From contig NZ_AEUZ02000001.1 in NCBI RefSeq assembly GCF_000188055.2, positions 1,068,001 through 1,132,000 of the forward strand: DNA of 64,000 nucleotides. Reading direction: 5' to 3'. The notes beneath the pieces are model-generated. The model was not told the origin of the DNA. It was given only the letters and a program-made list of their open reading frames with translations, and ran no database searches. The translations under genes were made by a program, and so were the position numbers. Position 1 is the stretch's first letter; every line of letters begins with the position of its first letter. Below, piece by piece: positions 30,548 through 38,594 of this stretch. Origin of the DNA: Streptococcus urinalis 2285-97. Lineage in GTDB: Bacteria; Bacillota; Bacilli; Lactobacillales; Streptococcaceae.

Positions 30548-30600
30548 CATCATTAAGGTAAATACTTAAAGGCTATTCAAAAATTATTACTATTTATATT

Positions 30601-30685
30601 AAAAATCCCTCTGTGACGATGGACATCAAGAATTAAACTTTGATTTTAATTCTTGACGTCATCAGTCTATTTGCAGAGGGGTTTT
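30601..30685 (-). terminator. Nested terminator of the fructose-type PTS operon
   Basis: Outer stem AAAATCCCTCTG (30602-30613) with CAGAGGGGTTTT (30674-30685); inner stem CAAGAATTAA (30627-30636) with TTAATTCTTG (30646-30655). On the minus strand the outer stem is followed by UUUUU. The two-storey shape is larger than a plain terminator. Confidence 0.65.
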
Positions 30686-30703
30686 ATAGCGTTTAATACA
30701 TGT

Positions 30704-31150
30704 TTAAAGCTCTAAGTACTTATTAAAGACTGTCTCAATTTCTTCGATCTCATGTGCTTCTTTAAAATCATTTTTAAAGTCATTTTTCATAAGAATTCTA
30801 GCAATTTTTGAGAGATAAGTCAGATGAGTTGAACCAACTTCTGTCTCTGGAATAAATAAGGCTATAACAGAATCAATGAGTTTACCGTCCATAGACTCCC
30901 ACTCAACTCCATTTTTTAGTTTTAAAACAGCAATACCTGGTTTTATGACCGCTTGACTTTTAGCATGTGGAATAGCAAATCCATCCATCATGCCTGTTGT
31001 TCCTTCTTCTTCACGAGATAACAAACTTTTATAGACTTGATCAGTATCATCTGCATAATCGTTTTCGACAACAAGACCTGCAAGATAAGCGAACACATCT
31101 TTTTTTAGTGGCATATCAACATCCACCCGAATTAAATTTTTATCAATCAT
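30704..31150 (-). CDS. Fructose/mannitol-type PTS EIIA
   Basis: 148 aa, PTS_EIIA_2 domain. Phosphohistidine in MMDGFAIPHAKSQAV near residue 62. Last gene of a three-gene operon (kinase, EIIBC, EIIA); 3 bases separate it from EIIBC. Hands phosphate to the EIIB domain. GGGGTTT precedes the ATG. Confidence 0.88.
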   Translation of the reverse strand: MIDKNLIRVDVDMPLKKDVFAYLAGLVVENDYADDTDQVYKSLLSREEEGTTGMMDGFAIPHAKSQAVIKPGIAVLKLKNGVEWESMDGKLIDSVIALFIPETEVGSTHLTYLSKIARILMKNDFKNDFKEAHEIEEIETVFNKYLEL

Positions 31151-31153
31151 TCT

Positions 31154-32548
31154 TTAAACCCCTTTATTTATTTTAGACTTTTGTAAAAGTCCCATAAGGA
31201 GACCGGATATAACCGCCCCGATAAAAATTGCTAAGACCCATAGAGCTGCGTGAGTCACAACAGGCAGTACCAAGAAGCCACCGTGTGGCGCAGGGACTTG
31301 AACTTTCCAAAGATATGTTAGTACAGCTCCAATTGAAGAGCCAATCATTAAGATAGGGAGATTACGTAATGGATCTTTAGCAGCAAATGGAATAGCCCCT
31401 TCAGTTATATGAGTTGATCCAAGAATCAAGTTAGCAAGACCAGCGTTTTTATCTTCTTCGCTGTAATATTTACGGAAGAACAAAGTTGCAAAGAATGTTG
31501 TCAGTGGTGGTACGATACAAGCAGCTGATACACCTGCCATAAATGTTGTGTTACCTTGACCAAGAAGAACAGTACCTGTTACGTAGGCAGCCTTATTGAT
31601 AGGTCCACCCATGTCAAAAGCACTCATGCAACCAATAATAATTCCAAGAAGGAGAGGATTCGCATTTTCAAAACCTGCTAACCATAACATCATGGATTCA
31701 TTAACCCAAGCCATTGGTGCATTTATCAGTGCCATAAAACATCCGGTTAGAAAAACTCCTATAACGGGATATAAAAAGATTGCTTTCAAACCATCTAGTG
31801 ATTTAGGGAGACCCTTAAGAAGTTTAATTAAACCAAGAACGATATACCCCGCTGCAAAACCGCCTAAAATACCTCCTAAGAAGCCCGATCCTCCATTCGC
31901 TGCCATGAGACCAGCTACTAGACCGGCAACAAAACCTGGTCTTTTAGCAATAGATTCAGCAATAAAAGCCGCCAAAACAGGTGTCATCATTCCCATTGCA
32001 ACACCACCGATATCATTTTTTAGCATAGCCGCAAACCAGTTATATTGGTCACTTTTAGGGTCAAATGAAAAAATACCAAACAAGAAAGATACAGCGACAA
32101 GCACTCCACCAGCTACCACAAAAGGTAACATGTGAGAAACACCATTCATCAAATGTTTATAAATTTGACGACCGAAATTTTCACGATGTTCTTGCTTTTC
32201 TTCAACAACATCTTCTTTAATATCGCCTTTTTGAATAAAACCTTTGCCATCTATTGCATCTTGCACTAGTTTTTCAGCATTTTTGATACCTTCTCCTACA
32301 GATACATTGATAACTCTTTTACCAGCAAAGCGTTCTGCTTGAACATCCTTATCTGCTGCTATAATAACGGCATCTGCATTCGCAATTTCTTCTTGTGTCA
32401 GTTGATTTTCCACACCAATTTGACCGTGCGTCTCAACTTTGATTGAGACATTCTTATCTTTGGCAGCCTGTTCAAGAGCTTCTTGAGCCATGTACGTGTG
32501 AGCAATACCTGTTGGACAGCCTGTTGCTGCTATAATTTTATAAACCAT
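31154..32548 (-). CDS. Fructose-type PTS EIIBC
   Basis: 464 aa. EIIB-fru domain at 1-100 with the phosphocysteine C11 in ATGCPTGIAHTYMA, then an EIIC domain from about residue 125 (HLMNGVSHMLPFVVAGGVLVA, GGPINKAAYV, THITEGAIPFAA) with about nine helices. Brings a ketose or related sugar in as its phosphate. The family is fructose-specific in name, but the companion RpiR regulator and the lac neighbourhood leave the substrate open. Start overlaps the kinase stop by 11 bases. Confidence 0.88.
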   Translation of the reverse strand: MVYKIIAATGCPTGIAHTYMAQEALEQAAKDKNVSIKVETHGQIGVENQLTQEEIANADAVIIAADKDVQAERFAGKRVINVSVGEGIKNAEKLVQDAIDGKGFIQKGDIKEDVVEEKQEHRENFGRQIYKHLMNGVSHMLPFVVAGGVLVAVSFLFGIFSFDPKSDQYNWFAAMLKNDIGGVAMGMMTPVLAAFIAESIAKRPGFVAGLVAGLMAANGGSGFLGGILGGFAAGYIVLGLIKLLKGLPKSLDGLKAIFLYPVIGVFLTGCFMALINAPMAWVNESMMLWLAGFENANPLLLGIIIGCMSAFDMGGPINKAAYVTGTVLLGQGNTTFMAGVSAACIVPPLTTFFATLFFRKYYSEEDKNAGLANLILGSTHITEGAIPFAAKDPLRNLPILMIGSSIGAVLTYLWKVQVPAPHGGFLVLPVVTHAALWVLAIFIGAVISGLLMGLLQKSKINKGV

Positions 32549-33470
32549 CTGTAATCTCCTTAATTTTGATTTGTTTTTTTAATAATTCAACATCAGTAAA
32601 ATCTGTAAGTCCTGGTCGAAAGGCCGTTGATGAGCCTGCTGCTACTGCTTGAGCAAGACATTCCACTTCGGAGTGTCCTTTCAATTTATTGGCAAGAAAT
32701 GTTCCCAAAAGTGTATCTCCCGCACAAGCTGTGTTAACAACTGTTCCGCTTGGTGCGTTTGCAAAATAGACCGAGTCACTTATGAGTAAACAGCCTTCTC
32801 CCCCCAATGAAATGAGAACATTTTTCGCTCCTTTTTCCTGAAGTAATTTTCCTTTTTCGACTAAATCATTTAATGAAGGATTTTCTAGTTGAAACCATTC
32901 TGATATTTCTTCGTCATTTGGCTTAATTAAATATGGTTTAAATACTAAACACTCAATTAGTTTTGAATCGCTGATATCATAAATGAGATTTATCCCTCTT
33001 TTTTGGCAAATTTGGCCAATTTTTAAAAAAATTTCTGTGGAGATCCCCCTTGGCAAGCTTCCTGATACAATCAAGAAGTCATCTTGGTTTAAGGATTCAA
33101 ATTGCTTTAATAGCTCTTCCTGGGATTCTTTTGATATAATCGGTCCCTTGTTAACCAATTTAAATTCCTGATTTTTCGACATGACCTGAGTGAATACATT
33201 TATCCTAGTCGTTCCATCTACTTTGACAAAATTTGCCAAAATAGCTTGTTTTTTTAACTCATCTTCGATAAAATCACCTGTAAAACCAGCTTTAAATCCT
33301 AAAGGTGTACTATCAATACCGAGTTTTTTTAAAATAATTGAAACGTTAACCCCTTTACCATTTGCTTGTAACTCATCATAGATGGTCCTATTAACTTTTT
33401 TATCCTCTATATCTTCTGTCTGAATAAACATATCTATCGCAAGATTCATTGTGCAAGTATAGACCGACAT
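32538..33470 (-). CDS. PfkB-family 1-phosphofructokinase-like kinase
   Basis: 310 aa. ANGKGVNVSIILKKLG (about 37-52) and NTACAGDTLLGTFLA (about 247-261) are the PfkB signatures; the usual GAGD is ACAGD here, keeping the catalytic aspartate. With a fructose-type PTS it would turn fructose-1-phosphate into the 1,6-bisphosphate. It also resembles LacC (tagatose-6-phosphate kinase), so a tagatose or related substrate is possible. First gene of its operon. Confidence 0.8.
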   Translation of the reverse strand: MSVYTCTMNLAIDMFIQTEDIEDKKVNRTIYDELQANGKGVNVSIILKKLGIDSTPLGFKAGFTGDFIEDELKKQAILANFVKVDGTTRINVFTQVMSKNQEFKLVNKGPIISKESQEELLKQFESLNQDDFLIVSGSLPRGISTEIFLKIGQICQKRGINLIYDISDSKLIECLVFKPYLIKPNDEEISEWFQLENPSLNDLVEKGKLLQEKGAKNVLISLGGEGCLLISDSVYFANAPSGTVVNTACAGDTLLGTFLANKLKGHSEVECLAQAVAAGSSTAFRPGLTDFTDVELLKKQIKIKEITDGL

Positions 33471-33584
33471 AAAATCACCACTCTTTTATTTTTTTTATTA
33501 TCATTAAAATAACACAAATAGCTTGTAAGGGTTTTCTGATATTCAAGCAATATTGAAATGCTTTACATTACTTTCGGAGAATAT
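33471..33584. promoter_or_regulatory. Divergent regulatory region of the fructose-type PTS
   Basis: Contains a cre-like sequence TTGTAAGGGTTTTCTG (33523-33538) with one central mismatch (G for C) to the consensus. No clear -35/-10 pair can be assigned; the spacer is AT-rich on both sides. Confidence 0.45.
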
Positions 33585-34340
33585 ATGACGACATCAAAAA
33601 AACAACTAACACAAACCGAGACTTACACTTGGGATTATTTAAATGAGCATTTTCAAGAAATTATCAACCTCAATATTTCCGAAGTCGGAGAGATTATCAG
33701 TGTTTCTACCGCTACTATTACCAGAACGCTTCAAAAAAAGGGGTATCGTGGCTTTGTAGATTTTAAACACAGTATGGCCAATAATGCTCAGGATGAATTA
33801 AATATCCTAACAGAACCTCTATTGAATGACGAAACTAAGATTTCAATTTTAAAAAGTTACCAGGAAGTCACTCGAACATTGAATATGCTAGATTTAAAAA
33901 CTCTCAATAACGTGGTGGATCTCTTACTAGATACAGAAAAAGTCATCATTTTTGCACGTGGTTTTTCAGAATTATTGGGAACAGAAATGCAAACTAAATT
34001 GTTGCTCTTAGGCATCTATACTGAACTCTATACCGATCCCAATATCATTCGTACCATTAGTAAACGTTTAGATACAAAAACGTGTGTCATCTTTATTTCA
34101 CTAAATGGTGAAACGCACTCTTTACAAAATGCTGCTAGCAACTGTCAAGAACGACTGATACCCAGTGTTTTAATTAGTTCCAATCAAGCTGGAAATCTCG
34201 GAAAGCTAACGGATTATCAATTATATGGGTTTAAGACAGAATTAACCTATTTCCCTGATTTCGAGGTCCATTCAAGATTGCCACTTTATATTATTATGAG
34301 GCTACTTTTAGATACTTTAGCAGTAAATATGAAAGCGTAA
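33585..34340 (+). CDS. MurR/RpiR-family regulator
   Basis: 251 aa. I start at the ATG at 33585 (MTTSKKQLTQTETYTWDYL), which has CGGAG at 6 bases; an ATG nine codons upstream has none. N-terminal helix-turn-helix (VGEIISVSTATITRTLQKKGYRGFVDFK, about 32-60) and a SIS sugar-phosphate-binding domain (about 100-245: VIIFARGFSELLGTEMQTKL, CVIFISLNGETHSL). Divergent from the kinase-PTS operon and so presumably its sugar-phosphate-sensing regulator. Confidence 0.85.
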   Translation: MTTSKKQLTQTETYTWDYLNEHFQEIINLNISEVGEIISVSTATITRTLQKKGYRGFVDFKHSMANNAQDELNILTEPLLNDETKISILKSYQEVTRTLNMLDLKTLNNVVDLLLDTEKVIIFARGFSELLGTEMQTKLLLLGIYTELYTDPNIIRTISKRLDTKTCVIFISLNGETHSLQNAASNCQERLIPSVLISSNQAGNLGKLTDYQLYGFKTELTYFPDFEVHSRLPLYIIMRLLLDTLAVNMKA

Positions 34341-34354
34341 ATGCTAACCATTCT

Positions 34355-34390
34355 AAAACACCTACGCTCCTGCACAGGTGTTTTAAAATT
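34355..34390. terminator. Bidirectional terminator
   Basis: AAAACACCT (34355-34363) with AGGTGTTTT (34376-34384), flanked by U-rich DNA both ways. It closes the RpiR gene and the convergent MetE-like gene. Confidence 0.8.
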
Positions 34391-34405
34391 TTTATTGAAG
34401 TGGAC

Positions 34406-35524
34406 TTAATCTTCTTTCCAAACGTCATCAATGATTTCTTTCACTAAAGCTAGTTTCTTCCATTGATCTTCCTCAGTTAGGATATTACCTTCTTCAGTTG
34501 ATGCAAATCCACATTGCGTTGATAGCCATAAGTTTTCTAGTGGCAGATACTTTTTAGCTTCTTGGATTCGTTTGATAACAGCTTCTTTTTCCTCCAATTT
34601 TCCATTTTTTGAAGTAATAAGTCCTAAAACTGCAACTTTTTCCTTTGGTAAGTGACTTAATGGCTCAAAACCCCCAGAACGTTCATCATCAAATTCCAAG
34701 AAATAAGTCTCTGCATTTTCTCGAGCAAAGAAGGCTTCCGCAACATCATCATATGGCCCTTTAGAAGCATATGTTGAATGGTAATTTCCTCTACATACAT
34801 GTGTATTGATCATCAAATCATTTGGTAGATCTTTGATGGCATTGTTATTAACAAAAAGGTAATCTTCAATAACATCTTGCTTACTCAATCCTTCTCTTTG
34901 TCTTGTTTGCCAGTAATCTTCATCAATTAACATGCCCCATGTACAATCATCCAGTTGAATTGTTCTAGCACCAGCTTCGTAAAGTGCTAAAATTTCTTCC
35001 CTGTAAACTCTCGCTATATCCGTTAAAAATGAGCCTCTATCTTGATAAAAATCACCGATAGAATTGACATTCTTACCTCGTTCCAATTCCGCCAAAAATT
35101 GTGCTGGAGCTGGAATGGTAATTTTGGCTTCAACTCCTTTATCATCGGCTATTTTCTTGTAAAACTCAAAATGAGAGATAAAAGGATGTTTTTCTTTTGT
35201 AAACCCTAATGTCCCACGCAAAACAGCGGTATCATCTCGAGTTTCTTCATCGTGAAATAGGTAACCACGACCAAAATGCTCATGTGATACACCATTTAAT
35301 CCCCAAAAATTATCTAAATGCCAGTAAGAACGACGAAATTCACCATCAGTAATTTTATCAAGACCTGCCGCAACCTGTTTATTCACCAACTCTATAATAG
35401 CTTTATCTTCAACTTCTTTTAATGCTTCCTTGGAAATATCACCATTATCAAATTGTTGTCTCGCTACCTTTAATTCTTCAGGACGTAAAAAGGAACCAAC
35501 ATGCTCAAAATACTTCTTAACCAT
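34406..35524 (-). CDS. MetE C-terminal-domain-like protein (YxjG/YxjH type)
   Basis: 372 aa, a stand-alone cobalamin-independent methionine synthase catalytic barrel. Start chosen at MVKKYFEHVGSF because GAGG lies 8 bases before that ATG. Zinc ligands are visible as NTHVCRGN (H and C) and LSTQCGFAST (C), with an acidic residue in FLEFDDER. Such short proteins are usually methionine-cycle enzymes of unproven methyl donor. A MET-box-like element upstream supports methionine control. It lies between the sugar operons and the relaxase gene. Confidence 0.8.
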   Translation of the reverse strand: MVKKYFEHVGSFLRPEELKVARQQFDNGDISKEALKEVEDKAIIELVNKQVAAGLDKITDGEFRRSYWHLDNFWGLNGVSHEHFGRGYLFHDEETRDDTAVLRGTLGFTKEKHPFISHFEFYKKIADDKGVEAKITIPAPAQFLAELERGKNVNSIGDFYQDRGSFLTDIARVYREEILALYEAGARTIQLDDCTWGMLIDEDYWQTRQREGLSKQDVIEDYLFVNNNAIKDLPNDLMINTHVCRGNYHSTYASKGPYDDVAEAFFARENAETYFLEFDDERSGGFEPLSHLPKEKVAVLGLITSKNGKLEEKEAVIKRIQEAKKYLPLENLWLSTQCGFASTEEGNILTEEDQWKKLALVKEIIDDVWKED

Positions 35525-35580
35525 AGACATCACCTCATATAAATTTTTAAATAGTTTACCAAACAATACTATAAGAGTAA

Positions 35581-35621
35581 ATTATATATTTCTAATGATT
35601 TGATATAGTTATTGGTTATAT
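35581..35621 (-). promoter_or_regulatory. MET-box-like activator site and promoter
   Basis: Minus-strand TATAAT at 35581-35586. Upstream, ATATAGTTATTGGTTATAT (35603-35621) resembles the streptococcal MET-box (TATAGTTT-N-AAACTATA) recognised by MtaR/MetR-type activators, covering the -35 position, where no consensus -35 exists. Confidence 0.5.
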
Positions 35622-35644
35622 CTTTTTAACTAGGATAACGACCT

Positions 35645-35679
35645 ATGGTATGAATTTATTCCTTAAAAAATGAATCATA
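35645..35679. repeat. Inverted repeat at the cargo/relaxase junction
   Basis: TGGTATGA (35645-35652) and TCATACCA (35672-35679) with a 19-base spacer. The right arm contains the relaxase stop codon. It may be the relaxase terminator, though no strong U run follows. Confidence 0.5.
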
Positions 35680-37540
35680 CCAAAGAAATATCATCCCGAT
35701 TTTCTCTCTCAAGTGTATTTCCTTTATTTAACAAGCTCACAAACATCTCCAATTTTCTAGCTAATCCTTCGTACTCATCAAGATAATGTCCTAATTCCTC
35801 TTGCAGCACTCTTATTTCGTCATTCACCTGTTCTAGTGTGATTGATTCTGTTAAATTAAATTTTGAAAAGTCATACTTTGCTAGTTTTCGACTGATCGGT
35901 TCATCACTCTTCAAATTGATAAGCACTTCCGCCATCTTGTTTAAGGTGGCGATTTTTTCGTTGGTTTGAGTCAGTTTTATATCCAACTCTGCTATTTCCG
36001 CGACGAGGTTATCTTTTATTTCCTGGTATTTCTTATCTGTCTCGGTTAACTCGATCAAAAAATTAATTTCAGAAATTTTTTCCTGAAGTCTTGCAACTGT
36101 TGGTCTTCTGTAAGGTATCATCTGACTATCATTAGTTAACTGCCTAATTAAAGTTCGACCTTTAATAAACTGATTCTTATCCGAGTAGTTTTTGTTATAG
36201 ATAAAGTATGAGGTTGTCTCACGGATATAGACTTTATATTTTTTCTGATTCTCTTCTTCCATAATATCCAATTGATAGTTGGGAATGAAAACAAGACCAC
36301 TCTGCTTAATACCAAAAGACACCTTGATATAAATTCCCCCATCAACTAACTTCTCAATTTGGTGTTCTGCAAGCTCCACTTCAAATTCATGAACAGAATC
36401 TCTCTTTTTCTTAAATTCTTCAAAGGCTTCCTCAATTTCTTCAGTGGCTACCTTCTCCTTATCACGTTCTTCGTGAAAAGCATGATATTGTTCTTGAAGA
36501 CTTTCAACTGCCTCTGAGAAAACAAATACCTTATCTTCAAAATAATTCTGAAAAAAAGCAACATCATATAACTTTTTCTCACTTATTTTTTTATGACTCA
36601 GACTTATCTGCTTGCCATTTTCTTCAAGAGTAAAGGTCACATTTTTTTGTTTTAAGTCAATGGATAGATTCAATTCTTTTGCTTTTGTCAGTAACTCTTC
36701 TAAAGAATTAACGAGGGGCAACAGAAATTCTAGCTGACTTTCAATTTCTATCTTGGCAAAATGAGTATGGAAAAAGTCTTCATCATATAAATCTCGTTTA
36801 CTGAGTTGACGGCCTCGGATTGGTTTAGTCATTGCTCTATCGGTCATCATGAATCGACTATGCTTCTGACTAAAATCAATATGAACATGTAACTGCTCTG
36901 CTTTTTCTAAAAAATCATCAAAGGACTTTGACTGATGCATCAAAAAATAAAGGCGCTGCTTCAGCTCAAACTTATGGCTCGACTCCCTATATCTTTGATA
37001 CTCTCGATACGAAGAGCGCTTCTCGATAATTTTTGTCCCCGCCATTTTAGAAATGCGGTCTGAAATCATACGGAGATTTCGTTCCAAGGCATAATTCCAT
37101 ATCAATTTTTTATCTGAATTTTGATCTATAGAATTGATTAGGATATGGTTGTGGATATGGTCTTTGTCTGTATGGGTTACCACGATAAACTTAAAGCGAC
37201 CTCCAGTCAATTCCATCATAGTCTCGTAACCAATGCGGTTAATTTCTTCAGGGGTTAAATTATCTTCAGGAGAAAAAGATTGGATGAGATGATGGGCATG
37301 AATATTTTGCTGGTGTTTTTCCTGTCGATCATTTCTAGATTCATACAACTTGTCATTATTGGTAAAGTTAACATTGTACATTTCAACCATTTCTTCATAA
37401 CTAGGAAAATCTAAGTAATTGCTCATGCCAAAATCAGATACCAATTTTAAATTGTTCGTTTTATCGGGATTGAGGATATATTTTATCAGGCGTCTACGAT
37501 ATTTTTTACCATGTGTCGCAAAATGTTTAGTGACTACCAT
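35675..37540 (-). CDS. MOBP-type conjugative relaxase
   Basis: 621 aa. Nicks oriT and pilots the transferred strand. Conserved motif III is HTDKDHIHNH at residues 123-132, with the metal-binding histidines; the likely nicking tyrosine is in the N-terminus (Y14 or Y21 in KKYRRRLIKYI). The C-terminal half (about 380-621) is charged and coiled-coil-like (KYQEIKDNLVAEIAELDIKLTQTNEKIATL). The type matches Tn5252/ICESa2603 relaxases. ATG with AAGGAG lies inside the MobC gene, a 14-base overlap. Confidence 0.88.
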   Translation of the reverse strand: MVVTKHFATHGKKYRRRLIKYILNPDKTNNLKLVSDFGMSNYLDFPSYEEMVEMYNVNFTNNDKLYESRNDRQEKHQQNIHAHHLIQSFSPEDNLTPEEINRIGYETMMELTGGRFKFIVVTHTDKDHIHNHILINSIDQNSDKKLIWNYALERNLRMISDRISKMAGTKIIEKRSSYREYQRYRESSHKFELKQRLYFLMHQSKSFDDFLEKAEQLHVHIDFSQKHSRFMMTDRAMTKPIRGRQLSKRDLYDEDFFHTHFAKIEIESQLEFLLPLVNSLEELLTKAKELNLSIDLKQKNVTFTLEENGKQISLSHKKISEKKLYDVAFFQNYFEDKVFVFSEAVESLQEQYHAFHEERDKEKVATEEIEEAFEEFKKKRDSVHEFEVELAEHQIEKLVDGGIYIKVSFGIKQSGLVFIPNYQLDIMEEENQKKYKVYIRETTSYFIYNKNYSDKNQFIKGRTLIRQLTNDSQMIPYRRPTVARLQEKISEINFLIELTETDKKYQEIKDNLVAEIAELDIKLTQTNEKIATLNKMAEVLINLKSDEPISRKLAKYDFSKFNLTESITLEQVNDEIRVLQEELGHYLDEYEGLARKLEMFVSLLNKGNTLERENRDDISLV

Positions 37541-37892
37541 GAAACTCCTTCAGTCTTTTCACTTCTACTTGGAATTCTTTGTCTACTTCCTTAATTAACT
37601 CTCCTACTCCTTTACTCAAGTCTTGTAATTGTTCCTGAGAAATCAAATGACTTTGGTTAATAGCACGCGCAATTTGATTGATATTATTTCCAATCCGTCT
37701 CAATTCAAAAACCAACTGGTCATAAGCATCCGTGTTAATTGTGACGAAAGACATATTGGGATTAAGCAACACTTTCCTAGCATAGACTGAGAAATTTTGA
37801 CAATTACTCTTAGCAATTCGCTCATTCAATTGATGTAACTCTGAATCTGTTAGAAATACTTTTTTGAGATTGGTACGATAACGATAAACCAT
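37527..37892 (-). CDS. mobC: MobC-like relaxosome protein
   Basis: 121 aa. N-terminal ribbon-helix-helix-like region (LTDSELHQLNERIAKSNCQNFSVYARKVLL), then the MobC signature FELRRIGNNINQIARAINQ (about 66-84). It binds oriT and helps the relaxase open the DNA. Preceded by TAGGAGG and overlapping the relaxase start. Confidence 0.85.
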   Translation of the reverse strand: MVYRYRTNLKKVFLTDSELHQLNERIAKSNCQNFSVYARKVLLNPNMSFVTINTDAYDQLVFELRRIGNNINQIARAINQSHLISQEQLQDLSKGVGELIKEVDKEFQVEVKRLKEFHGSH

Positions 37893-37901
37893 AGTAGCCT
37901 C

Positions 37902-38261
37902 CTATCTCATGTATTTTTCACAAAACTCACGACTGAGTGGCTGTGCTTGATTGACTTCCGCAATCAATTCTTGAACACAGGTCAATAAGATTGACACATG
38001 TTCTTGAGTCACTTGGTGATTCTCTCTTGCTATAATCAAAACCTCATGCACATCTCGACTAATCTGCTCAAATTTTTGAGATTGCCAAAGAGAGAACCAC
38101 TCTTTGGCAGCTAACTGTTTGTCATCAATCATCAAAATTTTAGCTCTCACAAAGGGAGAAAAGTGACGATAGTTATCAACCTTCATCATATTTTCAATTT
38201 GATTTAGCTCATCTGCCGTTAGATTTACCTCTTTTCGAATGTCACGATACTGTTCAGACAT
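37902..38261 (-). CDS. Second MobC/RHH-like relaxosome accessory protein
   Basis: 119 aa. The N-terminus (REVNLTADELNQIENMMKVDNYRHFSPFVRAKIL) parallels that of the neighbouring MobC protein, suggesting a shared ribbon-helix-helix fold. The C-terminal half differs and lacks the RRIGNNINQ motif. First gene after the oriT-like region, 9 bases before mobC, so it is probably an oriT-binding partner. Confidence 0.7.
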   Translation of the reverse strand: MSEQYRDIRKEVNLTADELNQIENMMKVDNYRHFSPFVRAKILMIDDKQLAAKEWFSLWQSQKFEQISRDVHEVLIIARENHQVTQEHVSILLTCVQELIAEVNQAQPLSREFCEKYMR

Positions 38262-38500
38262 CTCTTTCCCTCACTTTCATCCTTTCTCGGGTAAAACCCG
38301 CCCCCGTGTATTATACGGGAAATTTCCTAAAGACCTTGTTCGGTCTTTGCGAGCTCAGGCATTGTGGTCACAATAACCCAAAATCTAATCGCCAGCTGAA
38401 CTAAACCTTACAGGTTAGTCAGCCGACGATAAGAAAATATGGTGGCTTCGCCCCCAAACCCCCAATAGAAAATCAAACCTTGATTTTTTTAGGAATGATA
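38262..38500. other. Candidate origin of transfer
   Basis: Non-coding stretch directly upstream of the mob genes with several hairpins: AAAGACC-TTGTTC-GGTCTTT (about 38331-38350); ATTGTG-GT-CACAAT (about 38361-38374); and a compound cruciform GCTGA...CTAAACC-TTACA-GGTTAG...TCAGC (about 38395-38425). A C-rich segment (CGCCCCCAAACCCCCAATAG) follows at about 38449-38468. Position, hairpins and lack of coding suit oriT; the nick site cannot be named. A plus-strand hairpin AAAATCAA-ACC-TTGATTTT with a U run lies at 38469-38491. Confidence 0.6.
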
Positions 38501-38507
38501 TAAGGAT

Positions 38508-38538
38508 AACAGGGATGATTTGGAAAAGGTATCACAAC
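38508..38538. repeat. Motif shared with the region upstream of the TcpC-like gene
   Basis: On the minus strand TTGTGATA-CC-TTTTCCAA-ATCA, matched by TTGTGATA-AT-TTTTCCAA-GTCA at about 45742-45767, and by a shorter TTGTGATAA at about 43930-43938. The first two agree at roughly 25 of 35 positions. Could be a shared regulatory site of the ICE or an ancient duplication. Confidence 0.4.
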
Positions 38539-38561
38539 GTAGAAATGGAGGTAAGAAAAAA

Positions 38562-38578
38562 GAGAGCTAGATGCTCTC
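38562..38578 (-). terminator. SIR2-HerA operon terminator
   Basis: GAGAGC (38562-38567), loop, GCTCTC (38573-38578); on the minus strand followed by six U. It lies just downstream of herA. Confidence 0.75.
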
Positions 38579-38594
38579 GGAAAAATCACATTTT

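Noticed and set aside
31596..32135. A 179-codon open frame on the plus strand across the EIIBC gene
   Set aside because: It is proline- and lysine-rich, antisense to clear PTS sequence, and has no ribosome site; it is a shadow of the real gene.
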